Program-made: the position numbers and the translations under genes
Notes under the pieces: generated by a model
The model's database searches: none
Seen by the model: only the letters and a program-made list of their open reading frames with translations
What the model was told of the DNA's origin: nothing
Virus record (IMG/VR): IMGVR_UViG_3300009506_000054
Span: 1-48,677 of that record
From: a virus
DNA length: 48,677 nucleotides
Strand: one strand, 5' to 3'
Shown: positions 33,381 to 41,333 of the stretch, piece after piece
Layout of the letters: the number at the start of each line of letters is the position of its first letter
Numbering within the stretch: the stretch's first letter is position 1

Positions 33381-34748
33381 GACGAGGTCTCCTTGTTGAT
33401 GGTGTTTCCTGAATTGTCTCAGAACCTTTTCTGAAACATTACGCTTTGATAATATAGTCTCGTAGATTACCTTGTCAACCGTATTCTTTGCATAAAGCAA
33501 ATAAATCCGGACCGCCTTCTCCTGACCAGGTCGGTGTACCCGTTTAAGAGCTTGCTCATAGTCTATATAGCTATGAGTACAGGAGTAGAATATTGCCACA
33601 GAGGAGCGGAATAAATCGATTCCAACTCCTCCAGCTTTCATGTTAGCTACTAAAATATCTATCTTACCTGCTTGGAAGTCGCGTATAGTTTGCGTCCTTG
33701 TTTTTCGGGTTTTGCCTTCGATCGTTGATATACGATAATTTCCTCCGGACAACGACGCGACGATCTGAGCGATCTCAAACCTGTATTTAGTGAATATTAC
33801 GATCGGAAAATCTAGTTTATCAACTAAACGGAGTAGTCTTCTAATCTTGGCGGAGCCAACTTTATGTATCTCTTCCTCATCGTCTTTGACGAAACCACCG
33901 CATATCTGTTGGAGACGGACAAGTTGTGTGATGGCAAGATCAGCGGTAACGTCTCTACCTTTGATCGAAGTAACCATGGTCTGGTCCATCTCCTGGTACA
34001 TCCTTTTCTGTTTCCCACGAAGAATGACCGGGACGTAATGATAACTAATGGGTGGAAGATCAGTGACATCGGTAGCATCGAGGTAGTAGCAGTAGGGCGC
34101 CACCTTTGCCAACACCTCGGCAAGTTTTCCGTATCTAAACACTCTCTTATATCCCATATACCCTGATGGTCTAAGATACCTTGACTCATAGTCAAACCAT
34201 CTGGTCCCAAGTACATCAGGATTGAGAAACCGCATCTGAGCCCATATTTCTTGAGGATCATCTGTAAGATCATCAAACGGAGTCCCACTGAGTATAATCC
34301 TTCTACCGTTTGTTTTAAACCTTCCAGCTGCTCTGGACTGAGATGACCCTCTTGCTTTGATTCTTTGAGATTCATCATACACCACCATGGACCAAGGATG
34401 ATCGATCATTTTCTTTAGTCTTCTGTGGCCTGGCCTATCTCCGCGTCTTGGAGTAATAGCTTCATAATGAACAAGTAAAACCTTAGGTTTGGGAGCTTTC
34501 TTATATTCCTCCCAAGTTCTGTAGTATTCAATATCTACTCGGTCTAAATTGTCTTCCCAAGTTGTAGAAATATTTGCAAGTGGAACTACAAGGAGAGCTT
34601 CGAACTCGTCGTCTATGAGTTGTTCAAGAACTGCTAATGTGATCCATGTCTTACCTGCTCCCTGTTTAGCGAATAGTGCAGCTGTGTGAGTATTCATAAC
34701 CCAGTCAGCTGCTGGTTTTTGTCTTGGCCATAGCTGATCGTACAGCAT
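33099..34748 (-). CDS. SNF2-type DNA helicase fused in frame to an HTH-like domain
   Basis: 549 residues. The SF2 core has Walker A KQGAGKTW (about 28-35), Walker B DESQ (125-128), SGTP motif III (154-157), and in the second RecA domain QALKRVHRPGQEKAV. The helicase proper ends near residue 455 (QFRKHHQQGDLV) and the frame continues without a stop into a Lys-rich linker and HTH-like domain that also has its own promoter, ribosome binding site and ATG (33380). ATG 34748 lies inside the 3' end of the VRR-NUC gene (44-base overlap). Helicase plus VRR-NUC is a common phage replication/recombination pair. Confidence 0.88.
   Translation of the reverse strand: MLYDQLWPRQKPAADWVMNTHTAALFAKQGAGKTWITLAVLEQLIDDEFEALLVVPLANISTTWEDNLDRVDIEYYRTWEEYKKAPKPKVLLVHYEAITPRRGDRPGHRRLKKMIDHPWSMVVYDESQRIKARGSSQSRAAGRFKTNGRRIILSGTPFDDLTDDPQEIWAQMRFLNPDVLGTRWFDYESRYLRPSGYMGYKRVFRYGKLAEVLAKVAPYCYYLDATDVTDLPPISYHYVPVILRGKQKRMYQEMDQTMVTSIKGRDVTADLAITQLVRLQQICGGFVKDDEEEIHKVGSAKIRRLLRLVDKLDFPIVIFTKYRFEIAQIVASLSGGNYRISTIEGKTRKTRTQTIRDFQAGKIDILVANMKAGGVGIDLFRSSVAIFYSCTHSYIDYEQALKRVHRPGQEKAVRIYLLYAKNTVDKVIYETILSKRNVSEKVLRQFRKHHQQGDLVMAKKKTSTKTAANSKTKAKAKDSEKEEKTPKNPPKKYTITDLADKLGISPASARAKLRNHDIEKAGGRYGWDTLAEMDEVIDIISSKKEGDDD
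33449..33478 (-). promoter_or_regulatory. Promoter inside the helicase gene for the nested HTH gene
   Basis: On the - strand TTGACA (33478-33473) is followed after 16 bases by TATATT (33456-33451) or after 18 by TATTAT (33454-33449). Transcription would start about 60-70 bases before ATG 33380. Confidence 0.6.
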
Positions 34749-35016
34749 TTACGGCTTCCTTGGGAGAGGTCACTACCATTGCTACACCCTTACCATCACG
34801 ATTAATCTTTCTAATAGTAGCTTCTTGTATCTCGCTTATCTTTCCTCCATGTGGTCGTTTTACTTCGAAAGCAAAGAACAGCCCTTCGACGCAACCGATT
34901 AAATCCGGAATACCGGCAGCCTGGAAGGGACCTCCATGGATCTTTGTCCACCATCCACCAACTTCTCTTTTTAAGGCAGTTTGTATACGACGCTGAAGTC
35001 TTGATTCTGGTTTCAT
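34705..35016 (-). CDS. VRR-NUC family nuclease
   Basis: 103 residues from ATG 35016 (ATG 35022 also possible); the longer open frame starts inside a terminator stem and is rejected. The VRR-NUC signature is clear: GGPFQAAGIPDLIGCVEG, then FFAFEVKRPHGGKISEIQEA, with Asp of GIPD and Glu-x-Lys of FEVKR as metal-binding residues. Stand-alone VRR-NUC proteins in phages occur next to SNF2 helicases and are thought to act as Holliday-junction resolvases or structure-specific nucleases. Its 3' end overlaps the helicase start. Confidence 0.88.
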   Translation of the reverse strand: MKPESRLQRRIQTALKREVGGWWTKIHGGPFQAAGIPDLIGCVEGLFFAFEVKRPHGGKISEIQEATIRKINRDGKGVAMVVTSPKEAVNAVRSAMAKTKTSS

Positions 35017-35030
35017 TACCATAACAAAGT

Positions 35031-35064
35031 GGGGCGGTACCCATGGCTCCCCGAGCACCGCCCC
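35031..35064 (-). terminator. Terminator after the SSB-like gene
   Basis: On the - strand GGGGCGGT ... ACCGCCCC (35064-35057 with 35038-35031), extended by GCTC/GAGC inside, is followed by ACTTTGTT. It lies between the SSB-like and VRR-NUC genes and probably only attenuates, because the operon continues. Confidence 0.6.
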
Positions 35065-35081
35065 GTTCACCTCCGTGTGAA

Positions 35082-35744
35082 TTACTCTTCGAGATACCCG
35101 GCAGTCTCGAGAGCGTCCTGAACTGCGCCGATCTTCTTCCGAGCCGAACGGAACTTCTTCAGGTTGACATCGAGTTCGTACTTCTCGACAACGGCCTGAA
35201 GCTCCTTCACACTCATTTCAGAAAGTTCGTCTTCGGTAATGAGTGGAAGGTCGTCCCCGACGACTTTTACTTCCTCTTCGTCCTCATCTTCGTCCTCTTC
35301 CTCATCTTCGTCTTCGTCCTCATCTTCGTCCTCTTCCTCGGTTTCAGCGGGAGTGTAGTCCTCAGCAGAGAGGTAGGCATCGACCTTGTTCCTCAACTTG
35401 CCTTCCCGCTTCTCAGTGCTGACTACTGCAACGAATTCACAGTCGATCAGCTCATCGAGGTCAAGTTCCATCTCAGAGTCAGGAACTTCGATCTCACAGG
35501 CTTCGAGCAGGCTTCGGAGATTGAAGAGAGCCTGAGGCTGAAGTGAGCAGTTCCAGAACACCTTGCCCTTTTCGGTCTGACCAGTGAAGGCAAGGTATTT
35601 CTTCCCAGAGTCCTCACCAGTCTTGACCTCGACTTCGACAATGGTACACATCCACTCACCCTCAGGGACGACTCCGCCAGACTCAACTCCAGTCATGTCA
35701 ACTGTGACTACCCGACCACTCTTTTTCTTCCTACGCTTCGCCAT
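35082..35744 (-). CDS. Single-stranded DNA-binding-like protein (DUF669 type) with acidic linker
   Basis: 220 residues. N-terminal part (VVPEGEWMCTIVEVEVKTGE; KKYLAFTGQTEKGKVFWNC) is an OB-like domain of the DUF669 family, usually found beside Sak-type annealing proteins. Residues about 132-160 are almost entirely Asp/Glu, encoded by GAC/GAA repeats. The C-terminus (LSEMSVKELQAVVEKYELDV ... KKIGAVQDAL) resembles a SAP/HeH DNA-binding motif. It likely coats ssDNA and recruits partners through the acidic stretch. Start overlaps the Sak4 gene end by 14 bases. Confidence 0.75.
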   Translation of the reverse strand: MAKRRKKKSGRVVTVDMTGVESGGVVPEGEWMCTIVEVEVKTGEDSGKKYLAFTGQTEKGKVFWNCSLQPQALFNLRSLLEACEIEVPDSEMELDLDELIDCEFVAVVSTEKREGKLRNKVDAYLSAEDYTPAETEEEDEDEDEDEDEEEDEDEDEEEVKVVGDDLPLITEDELSEMSVKELQAVVEKYELDVNLKKFRSARKKIGAVQDALETAGYLEE

Positions 35745-36597
35745 TGGTCTTAGCCTTTCCTTGTAGTGTGTCCATGATCCGATCGTAAGTCGGGTCTACC
35801 AATACTCCTGGGAGTTTGATATTCTTCGGCTTACGAGCCTTAGTGGTGTAGATTGGATTAGGTCCCAATCTGAGACAATACTGAGTCCGAGCAACCTCCT
35901 TCTTCTTCCCCTTCACACGTTTGATAGTTACCTTCCGTCTAATGAACGTGCAGCCAACCACCGCAACCTCAGCTCCGAGATGTCCTGCGATACTTGGCGA
36001 CAGACGCGGACCGACTTCTGGATCAAGCTGAACCTCCGGATCGTCCACCTCAGTTTCGCTTATTCGGTCCTGCGCCAAAAAGACCACCTCGATACTGGGA
36101 AGATCCCTTACGTTGGTGATCCACATCTTCATGAGTGAAGCAAGTTGTCCCCACTCACGCTTAGTTACTACACCCCACTCACCCGCTCGAGCTGTGTCCT
36201 TTTCATTATCGATTAGGATTTTCTCAAGTCCAACCTGTTGAAGCTGAGTGATAGTATCTATCACGAGAGTCTTGTATTTTCCGGGATTCTTAACTAACCA
36301 CCAATAAGCAGTTTCGAAGTCATCCCAAGTTTCTACTTCAAGAACGTCGATTCCATCCACATCGCAGATACTATCTGTACCTTGGTCCTTGACATCAAAG
36401 AAAAGCATTGGCTTAGGGAATGTCCCAGACAAGGTCGTCTTTCCTGTCCCCGCCCTACCGTAAAACACAAAGCTACGATCTCGATGGATCATACTAACGG
36501 GCTTTACGTTTAGTTCGAGGTTTGCTTTTTCCGCTGGTTTTCTTTTTGCCTTTGTCTTGGTAACTTTCTTTTTCGTCTTTTTTCGGACGGGTGACAT
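35731..36597 (-). CDS. Sak4-like RecA-fold ATPase (single-strand annealing recombinase)
   Basis: 288 residues. Walker A GRAGTGKT at 47-54 and Walker B LVIDT at 111-115 of an AAA_24 / Sak4 domain, with QDRISETE downstream. Sak4 proteins promote strand annealing with a cognate SSB, here the next gene. ATG 36597 is supported by a strong GAAGGAGAAGGGG site; this gives a Lys-rich N-terminus (KKTKKKVTKTKAKRK) and a 104-base overlap with the nuclease gene. ATG 36492 right after the nuclease stop is an alternative without a good site. Confidence 0.85.
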   Translation of the reverse strand: MSPVRKKTKKKVTKTKAKRKPAEKANLELNVKPVSMIHRDRSFVFYGRAGTGKTTLSGTFPKPMLFFDVKDQGTDSICDVDGIDVLEVETWDDFETAYWWLVKNPGKYKTLVIDTITQLQQVGLEKILIDNEKDTARAGEWGVVTKREWGQLASLMKMWITNVRDLPSIEVVFLAQDRISETEVDDPEVQLDPEVGPRLSPSIAGHLGAEVAVVGCTFIRRKVTIKRVKGKKKEVARTQYCLRLGPNPIYTTKARKPKNIKLPGVLVDPTYDRIMDTLQGKAKTNGEA

Positions 36598-37537
36598 ACC
36601 CCTTCTCCTTCACGAAGTCGGCATCGCCGCCGGTGAGTGTTGCTCTACAGATTGGCTCGAAGTCACACCAGCCACAATGCATTCCAATGTTTCGATCTTT
36701 CTTCTTTCCATGACCTTCCATCATCTCAATAGCTGTATTGATGAAGTCTCCATAAACTTCAGCAACCACAGTAGATTTGACGGGAGTGTAAACTCGGAAG
36801 AACCAGTTACCAAGATTTCTCTCGGCTTTAGCTATTAGGTCAGCAGCATTCCCGTCTGTGGGAAGTCTGTAATGATCTCTTGTTCTAGCAACAACTGATG
36901 GTAGAGTGTCGATTGATCTTGTACTAAGATCCCCGCTTTTAAGACGTTGAGGAATAGTGGGAGATTTGGACCTAATGTAGTTCCACATAATACCGTCAAA
37001 GTCTTCAATGCCAAGTTCATGACAGGCTTGGAGATAAACACATGACTGCAAATTCCTCCATCTATCATCGTCGTTTGGAGCACGACCGAAGGTTTTATGT
37101 TCACCTAGCCAGCGGAGTCCATTAGACGTTCGGAGAAATGCATCGATCTTCATAACGAATAGCAATTCCTCGCCTATAGGAAGTTCAATCCAATGCTCAG
37201 CATATCTCCTATTATACTTAATTGGCTCAGTCTCATCTTCTTTGTAGTAGCTAAAATAGGCTCTCATAATATCACCGACATCTTGGATAATATCCCCGTA
37301 TTCTTCAATCTCTGCTTTAAACAACTTTCCTTGCTCTTTAGCATATCTTGCCAGAACGCGGAAAGGGTCACGGCCTTTTAAGTCAGCTTCTAACATATCG
37401 TGAACCATTGTACCAAACTGAAGAGGACGAGCCTTTCGTTTCTTTTCAAGTCTTTGAACGTACCGACAGTCATACATGAACCGACACTGTCTCCATTTCT
37501 TTACCTTAGACTGAGAGAACTCAAATCTATCACTCAT
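36494..37537 (-). CDS. PD-(D/E)XK exonuclease of the RecB/Cas4-like group with predicted Fe-S cluster
   Basis: 347 residues from ATG 37537, which overlaps the polymerase stop (ATGA). Catalytic residues are seen as His46 (GTMVHDML), Asp132 (MKIDAF) and Glu146-x-Lys148 (LGEHKTF), followed by Gln/Tyr of QSCVYLQA. Cysteines C18 or C24 near the N-terminus and C288-x2-C291-x5-C297 near the C-terminus match the iron-sulfur staple of AddB/Cas4 nucleases. A Lys/Arg-rich tail ends the protein. With Sak4 and SSB it forms a lambda-Red-like exonuclease/annealase set for recombination-dependent replication. Confidence 0.88.
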   Translation of the reverse strand: MSDRFEFSQSKVKKWRQCRFMYDCRYVQRLEKKRKARPLQFGTMVHDMLEADLKGRDPFRVLARYAKEQGKLFKAEIEEYGDIIQDVGDIMRAYFSYYKEDETEPIKYNRRYAEHWIELPIGEELLFVMKIDAFLRTSNGLRWLGEHKTFGRAPNDDDRWRNLQSCVYLQACHELGIEDFDGIMWNYIRSKSPTIPQRLKSGDLSTRSIDTLPSVVARTRDHYRLPTDGNAADLIAKAERNLGNWFFRVYTPVKSTVVAEVYGDFINTAIEMMEGHGKKKDRNIGMHCGWCDFEPICRATLTGGDADFVKEKGYVTRPKKDEKESYQDKGKKKTSGKSKPRTKRKAR

Positions 37538-40041
37538 GCTGAAAGATACTCCTCTAGTGACACACCCAAACTCCAAGGCCCTATCGCTGCTTCACCCTCG
37601 ATTGGAACTCTTAGAGTAATTTCCAGTCTGTCTAGAATCTCCGGCCACTTCATAATCTCCAAATATCTAGAGACTACTTCCTCGACATGTTCTTCCTTGC
37701 ACTCAAAGATTACGGCATCATGAACTGTTCCACAAGGTCTGACTTTATCGAGACCAAATTCCCGTCTTAGTTGTAGAGCGCACATCAAGTTCCAGTCACT
37801 AGCAAAGCCCTGAACTGGAGAATTGATTGCTTGACGTAAAGCTTCCTTATATTCATAGGTTTCACTGCCATGAGTAAATACCGCTGGAAGTCTACGTTTA
37901 CGCCCACTAAGTGTGGTAACATATCCATGCATCTTAGCAAACTTCTGTTGACGTTCATGCCAAGGCTTAAGCCCCGGATAAAGTTCGAAGAAGGCAATAC
38001 GACTTGCCTGAGCTTCTGCATCGGTAACTTTTACTCCGTAATTATCCCTAGCATATTGGATAAACTTTCTCCACCACATTCCGTATAGATAGCCAAAGTT
38101 AATAGCCTTAGCCTTCTTACGATATTCTTTCCACTTAGGATTAATCTCAATGCAGACCCTGTGACCAGCTTTGGTTATGATGTCAATAGCATCACCGTAG
38201 GGAATTCGATTCTTAGTTTTCTTTAATTTCTGTGCTGTCTTGATCACTAAGTCAGGAACTGCCCCTGATCTACCAATCTCCCTTGTGGCAGTTTTCCAGT
38301 GTACGTCTTCTCCAGTTTCAAAAGTGTGAAGTAAGACTTCATCACCACTATACTCTGCTGCTAACCTCATTTCAACTTGAGATAAGTCAGCTTCAACAAG
38401 TACCCATCCAGGAGGAGCAGTTATCAACGATCTAATTCGTGGATCCCTAGGCACCTGTTGGAAGTTTGGGTGTTCACAGCTAGGTCTGCCAGTAACTGCG
38501 CCGTGAAGTTTAAAACTAGGATGAAGTCTTCCATCAACTAGGAATGGTTTCCAGCCTTCGATGAAGAAGGAATGTTGCTGAGCTGCTCCTCTGAAGCGAA
38601 GCAGTGCTTCCGTTACTGGATGATCTAATTGCTTTAAGACTGACTCAGCTGTGGAAGCAGCCCCACCCTTGGTCTTGGCGATTATTGGTAGTTCAAGTTT
38701 ATCGAAGAGAAGATCCGCAATTTGTTTAGGAGATCTCCAGTTAATTCCTTTACCCCACTTATCTAGTTCTTCCTTTGCCTTAGCAAGTTCTTCTAATAGA
38801 TAAGCTTCGGCATCATCCATCTTAGCTTGGTCAATGAAGACTCCGTGATACTCTGCCTCTGTAAACCAGTGTGAGCATGGCATGAGGATTTCTTCGAAGA
38901 CGGCTTTGACGTTTCCTTCCTTACCAAGCATCTTTCCAAAAACAAATCTTAGCTTTCTAGTGTAGAGCAGATCTTTACAATGGTAGATATAAGTAGTATC
39001 CCAGTCTGCTCTAGTGGGATCTACGTCATAATCAATTGCACCGAAGTAGACCTGTGATAGTTCCTTAAGACCATGCCTTGAATTTTCGTCTAATAGATAA
39101 TGAGCAAGCATAGTATCAAAGTCAATTCTCCAATCTACACCATAATGAACTTTCATCCACAAAGCATCATAAATGCCATTGTGGGCTACGACGAAACAGT
39201 CCTGAAGATGGTGACTGATCTGATCTATCATACTTTTAATTCTGTTATTAGAGAAAGGCTTACAATCATAATGATGGATTGGAATTGACCATTGAGCTTT
39301 TCTAGTTCCAAACCCTATTGCTGTTACTACGGGTTTATCGTAAAGGTGAGAAGGTTTCTTCTTTGAACCTACCCCATATCGCCAAGGATAGAGGCAAGAA
39401 GTTTCGAGATCAAAAGAAACAGTTCCCTTGAGAGCGCGAAGCATCTTACGAAAAGTTTTTCTGTCCCTAACCTCAATAGGATTAAATCCGTCTGTTTCCG
39501 GCATTCCACCACCATTGACAATCTCTCTTAATAGAGCAATGTCCGATCGGAGTGGAGCTTCGTTTCGTGGATCTCTTAAGGCAAAGGCAGGATGAAAGGT
39601 TGGAAGATATACGACACCATCTTTTTCAATTGGCTTTCCTCGTAATTTCTTAATTCCCTTTTCTCCTAAGAGTGACTGGCAAGGAGTGTTTCCTAAAAGC
39701 AGGATGAATTTAGGTTTGATTCGTTCTATCTGATAGTCAAGCCAATCACGACAGGCTATTATCTCAGTCTTTCTTGGGGTTCGATTATCAGGAGGACGAC
39801 ATGAAACCGCATTACAGATGAAGACATTTTCGTCGTCGAAGCCATTCTCCTCCAGTATCTCTCTAAGCAATTGGCCAGCCTTACCCATAAAAGGCTTACC
39901 AGTTTTTTCTTCCATCGCACCGGGAGCTTCGCCAACGATCATTACGTCAGCTTTAAGATAGCCGTGTCCTAAGACACAAACTCTGTCAGTTGTCTGGTGC
40001 AACCTACAGTTAGTGCACTCAGGATCTCTGATTAGCTTCAA
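37534..40041 (-). CDS. Fusion of family-4 uracil-DNA glycosylase and DNA polymerase I
   Basis: 835 residues from TTG 40041, placed by the GGAG site 7 bases upstream. Residues 1-178 are a type-4 UDG: IVGEAPGAMEEKTGKPFMGK at 35-54, NAVSCRPPDN at 78-87, HPA at 150-152, and C9, C12, C81, C97 in the spacing of the [4Fe-4S] ligands. Residues about 195-400 are a 3'-5' exonuclease with FDLET (D211, E213), AHNGIYD and YHCKD. The family A polymerase follows with EADLSQVEMRL (motif A), KAINFGYLYG (motif B) and TVHDAVIFE (motif C, HDA instead of HDE). No 5' nuclease domain. It is the replicative polymerase; the UDG domain could sense or remove uracil. Confidence 0.93.
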   Translation of the reverse strand: MKLIRDPECTNCRLHQTTDRVCVLGHGYLKADVMIVGEAPGAMEEKTGKPFMGKAGQLLREILEENGFDDENVFICNAVSCRPPDNRTPRKTEIIACRDWLDYQIERIKPKFILLLGNTPCQSLLGEKGIKKLRGKPIEKDGVVYLPTFHPAFALRDPRNEAPLRSDIALLREIVNGGGMPETDGFNPIEVRDRKTFRKMLRALKGTVSFDLETSCLYPWRYGVGSKKKPSHLYDKPVVTAIGFGTRKAQWSIPIHHYDCKPFSNNRIKSMIDQISHHLQDCFVVAHNGIYDALWMKVHYGVDWRIDFDTMLAHYLLDENSRHGLKELSQVYFGAIDYDVDPTRADWDTTYIYHCKDLLYTRKLRFVFGKMLGKEGNVKAVFEEILMPCSHWFTEAEYHGVFIDQAKMDDAEAYLLEELAKAKEELDKWGKGINWRSPKQIADLLFDKLELPIIAKTKGGAASTAESVLKQLDHPVTEALLRFRGAAQQHSFFIEGWKPFLVDGRLHPSFKLHGAVTGRPSCEHPNFQQVPRDPRIRSLITAPPGWVLVEADLSQVEMRLAAEYSGDEVLLHTFETGEDVHWKTATREIGRSGAVPDLVIKTAQKLKKTKNRIPYGDAIDIITKAGHRVCIEINPKWKEYRKKAKAINFGYLYGMWWRKFIQYARDNYGVKVTDAEAQASRIAFFELYPGLKPWHERQQKFAKMHGYVTTLSGRKRRLPAVFTHGSETYEYKEALRQAINSPVQGFASDWNLMCALQLRREFGLDKVRPCGTVHDAVIFECKEEHVEEVVSRYLEIMKWPEILDRLEITLRVPIEGEAAIGPWSLGVSLEEYLSA

Positions 40042-40504
40042 CGAGGTCTCCGTTATTTCCTTCGACTATATAGCCATTAGCCATTAGTCGGTACACTCGA
40101 ATGTCATGGTCTAACAGGTAGATGATTGGGGCTGTATCCCTATACGTAGACTCAAAGTAGACCGCGTCTACCCCAGCGTCAACAATCGCCAAAGCACAGT
40201 TCATGCATGGAGAGTGAGTGACATAAAGTATCAACTCTCCGCCATCGGTATCCGAAGATGGTGCAGGAAGATGAGCAAGGGCATTTGCTTCGGCGTGGAG
40301 GGCTCGTAGACAGGCCTGAGTCTCCGGATGAAGGATACAGCCCACATCGACACAATGAGGAGTATGTGAGGGGGCGCCGTTATATCCGACAGAAAACTGA
40401 CGTCCGCGAACAGCAACAGCTCCGACACACAAGCGGGGGCAAGTACCGCGTCGTGCAACGACTTTAGCCATTTCCATCCACATATTATGTCGGGTTATCC
40501 TCAC
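40019..40504 (-). CDS. dCMP deaminase
   Basis: 161 residues from GTG 40504 with AAGGACGGAG upstream (ATG 40483 is an internal alternative). Zinc site HAE at 70-72 and PCMNC with C100 and C103; VGYNGAPSHTPHC is characteristic of deoxycytidylate deaminases. It converts dCMP to dUMP, feeding thymidylate or modified-pyrimidine synthesis. Extra Cys/His residues (C22, C26, H50, C51, C56) recall the second zinc site of the T4 enzyme. Its 3' end overlaps the polymerase start by 23 bases. Confidence 0.92.
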   Translation of the reverse strand: MRITRHNMWMEMAKVVARRGTCPRLCVGAVAVRGRQFSVGYNGAPSHTPHCVDVGCILHPETQACLRALHAEANALAHLPAPSSDTDGGELILYVTHSPCMNCALAIVDAGVDAVYFESTYRDTAPIIYLLDHDIRVYRLMANGYIVEGNNGDLVEANQRS

Positions 40505-40535
40505 GTAACTCCGTCCTTAAGTTCGAGTTAAGTAC

Positions 40536-40564
40536 ATTATACACTATGAAAAACTATTGATCAA
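40536..40564 (-). promoter_or_regulatory. Promoter ahead of dCMP deaminase and DNA polymerase
   Basis: On the - strand TTGATC (40564-40559), spacing 17, TATAAT (40541-40536). It sits in the only gap inside the long - strand operon, between the hydroxymethylase-like and deaminase genes. Confidence 0.75.
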
Positions 40565-40571
40565 CCGCCGA

Positions 40572-41333
40572 TTAGAATACATCGGCCACGTCTTTCTCAT
40601 AGACATGGAAGGAAAAGATGACCTGGGAGAATCTTCCTGGAGTACTTTGAGTCTTCCCACAAATGAACTCCAGAAGTTTGACAGCCAGCCAGACATCATT
40701 CTGCCAGTGAGTCACAAAGTCACAGGACCTCATTACATAAGTCATGTGAAGCTCACCATTTCGGTTGATAAGATGCCATCCAATCGAACAGGGAACTCTA
40801 CGCTTGCCAAGTCGCTCGCTATCCTGTTGTGGATCCCACATAGCGATATAGAGCTGACGTGAGTTGGAGTTTCTTCGAAGTTCTCTGATAACTCGAAGGA
40901 CTTGATCATTACAGGCGAATCGCTCTCCGTAGGAATAAGCGAGTCGGATAGGATCTGACTTAACCATTTCATTAGCAGTCTCCATTGCTTCGGAAAGGGA
41001 GACCCCGGAAGGAAGTGGCCGACCGTCAAACTCGATGAAGTTGCTCCAGTCCATCTTGTCATCGGATCTTGTACGCCAGGCCGTCCCAAGGGGGGAAGGA
41101 TGACCCATGATAGCCTTCACGCGGTCTCCCCATTCCGTTTCTGCCCAAGGCTGAGTAGGCTTCAACTGACCAAGTCTTGGATTAATCACTGTATAACCAT
41201 AATTGAGAAGCTCCAATGTCGGGAAAGAACCTTCCTTGTCCTGCATCATGGTGTTGTCGACTCTGATACCCATTTCCTTAAGGTCTCTTGAGATCTCACC
41301 ATGGGCTTCGTGGAAATCCTTGAAGATTCTCAT
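40572..41333 (-). CDS. Thymidylate synthase family protein with dCMP-hydroxymethylase signature
   Basis: 253 residues. Catalytic Cys182 lies in RRVPCSIGWHL, followed by YVMRSCDFVTHWQNDVWLAV (200-219) and FSFHVYEKD (240-248). Aligned to thymidylate synthases (RSxDxxxGxPFN), the Asn that reads dUMP is Asp213; T4 dCMP hydroxymethylase has the same ND (RSNDVVFGFRNDYAW). The enzyme would add a one-carbon group from methylene-tetrahydrofolate to C5 of dCMP or dUMP; the Asp favours cytosine. Start ATG 41333 overlaps the stop of the upstream paralogue (ATGA). Substrate is inferred. Confidence 0.85.
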   Translation of the reverse strand: MRIFKDFHEAHGEISRDLKEMGIRVDNTMMQDKEGSFPTLELLNYGYTVINPRLGQLKPTQPWAETEWGDRVKAIMGHPSPLGTAWRTRSDDKMDWSNFIEFDGRPLPSGVSLSEAMETANEMVKSDPIRLAYSYGERFACNDQVLRVIRELRRNSNSRQLYIAMWDPQQDSERLGKRRVPCSIGWHLINRNGELHMTYVMRSCDFVTHWQNDVWLAVKLLEFICGKTQSTPGRFSQVIFSFHVYEKDVADVF

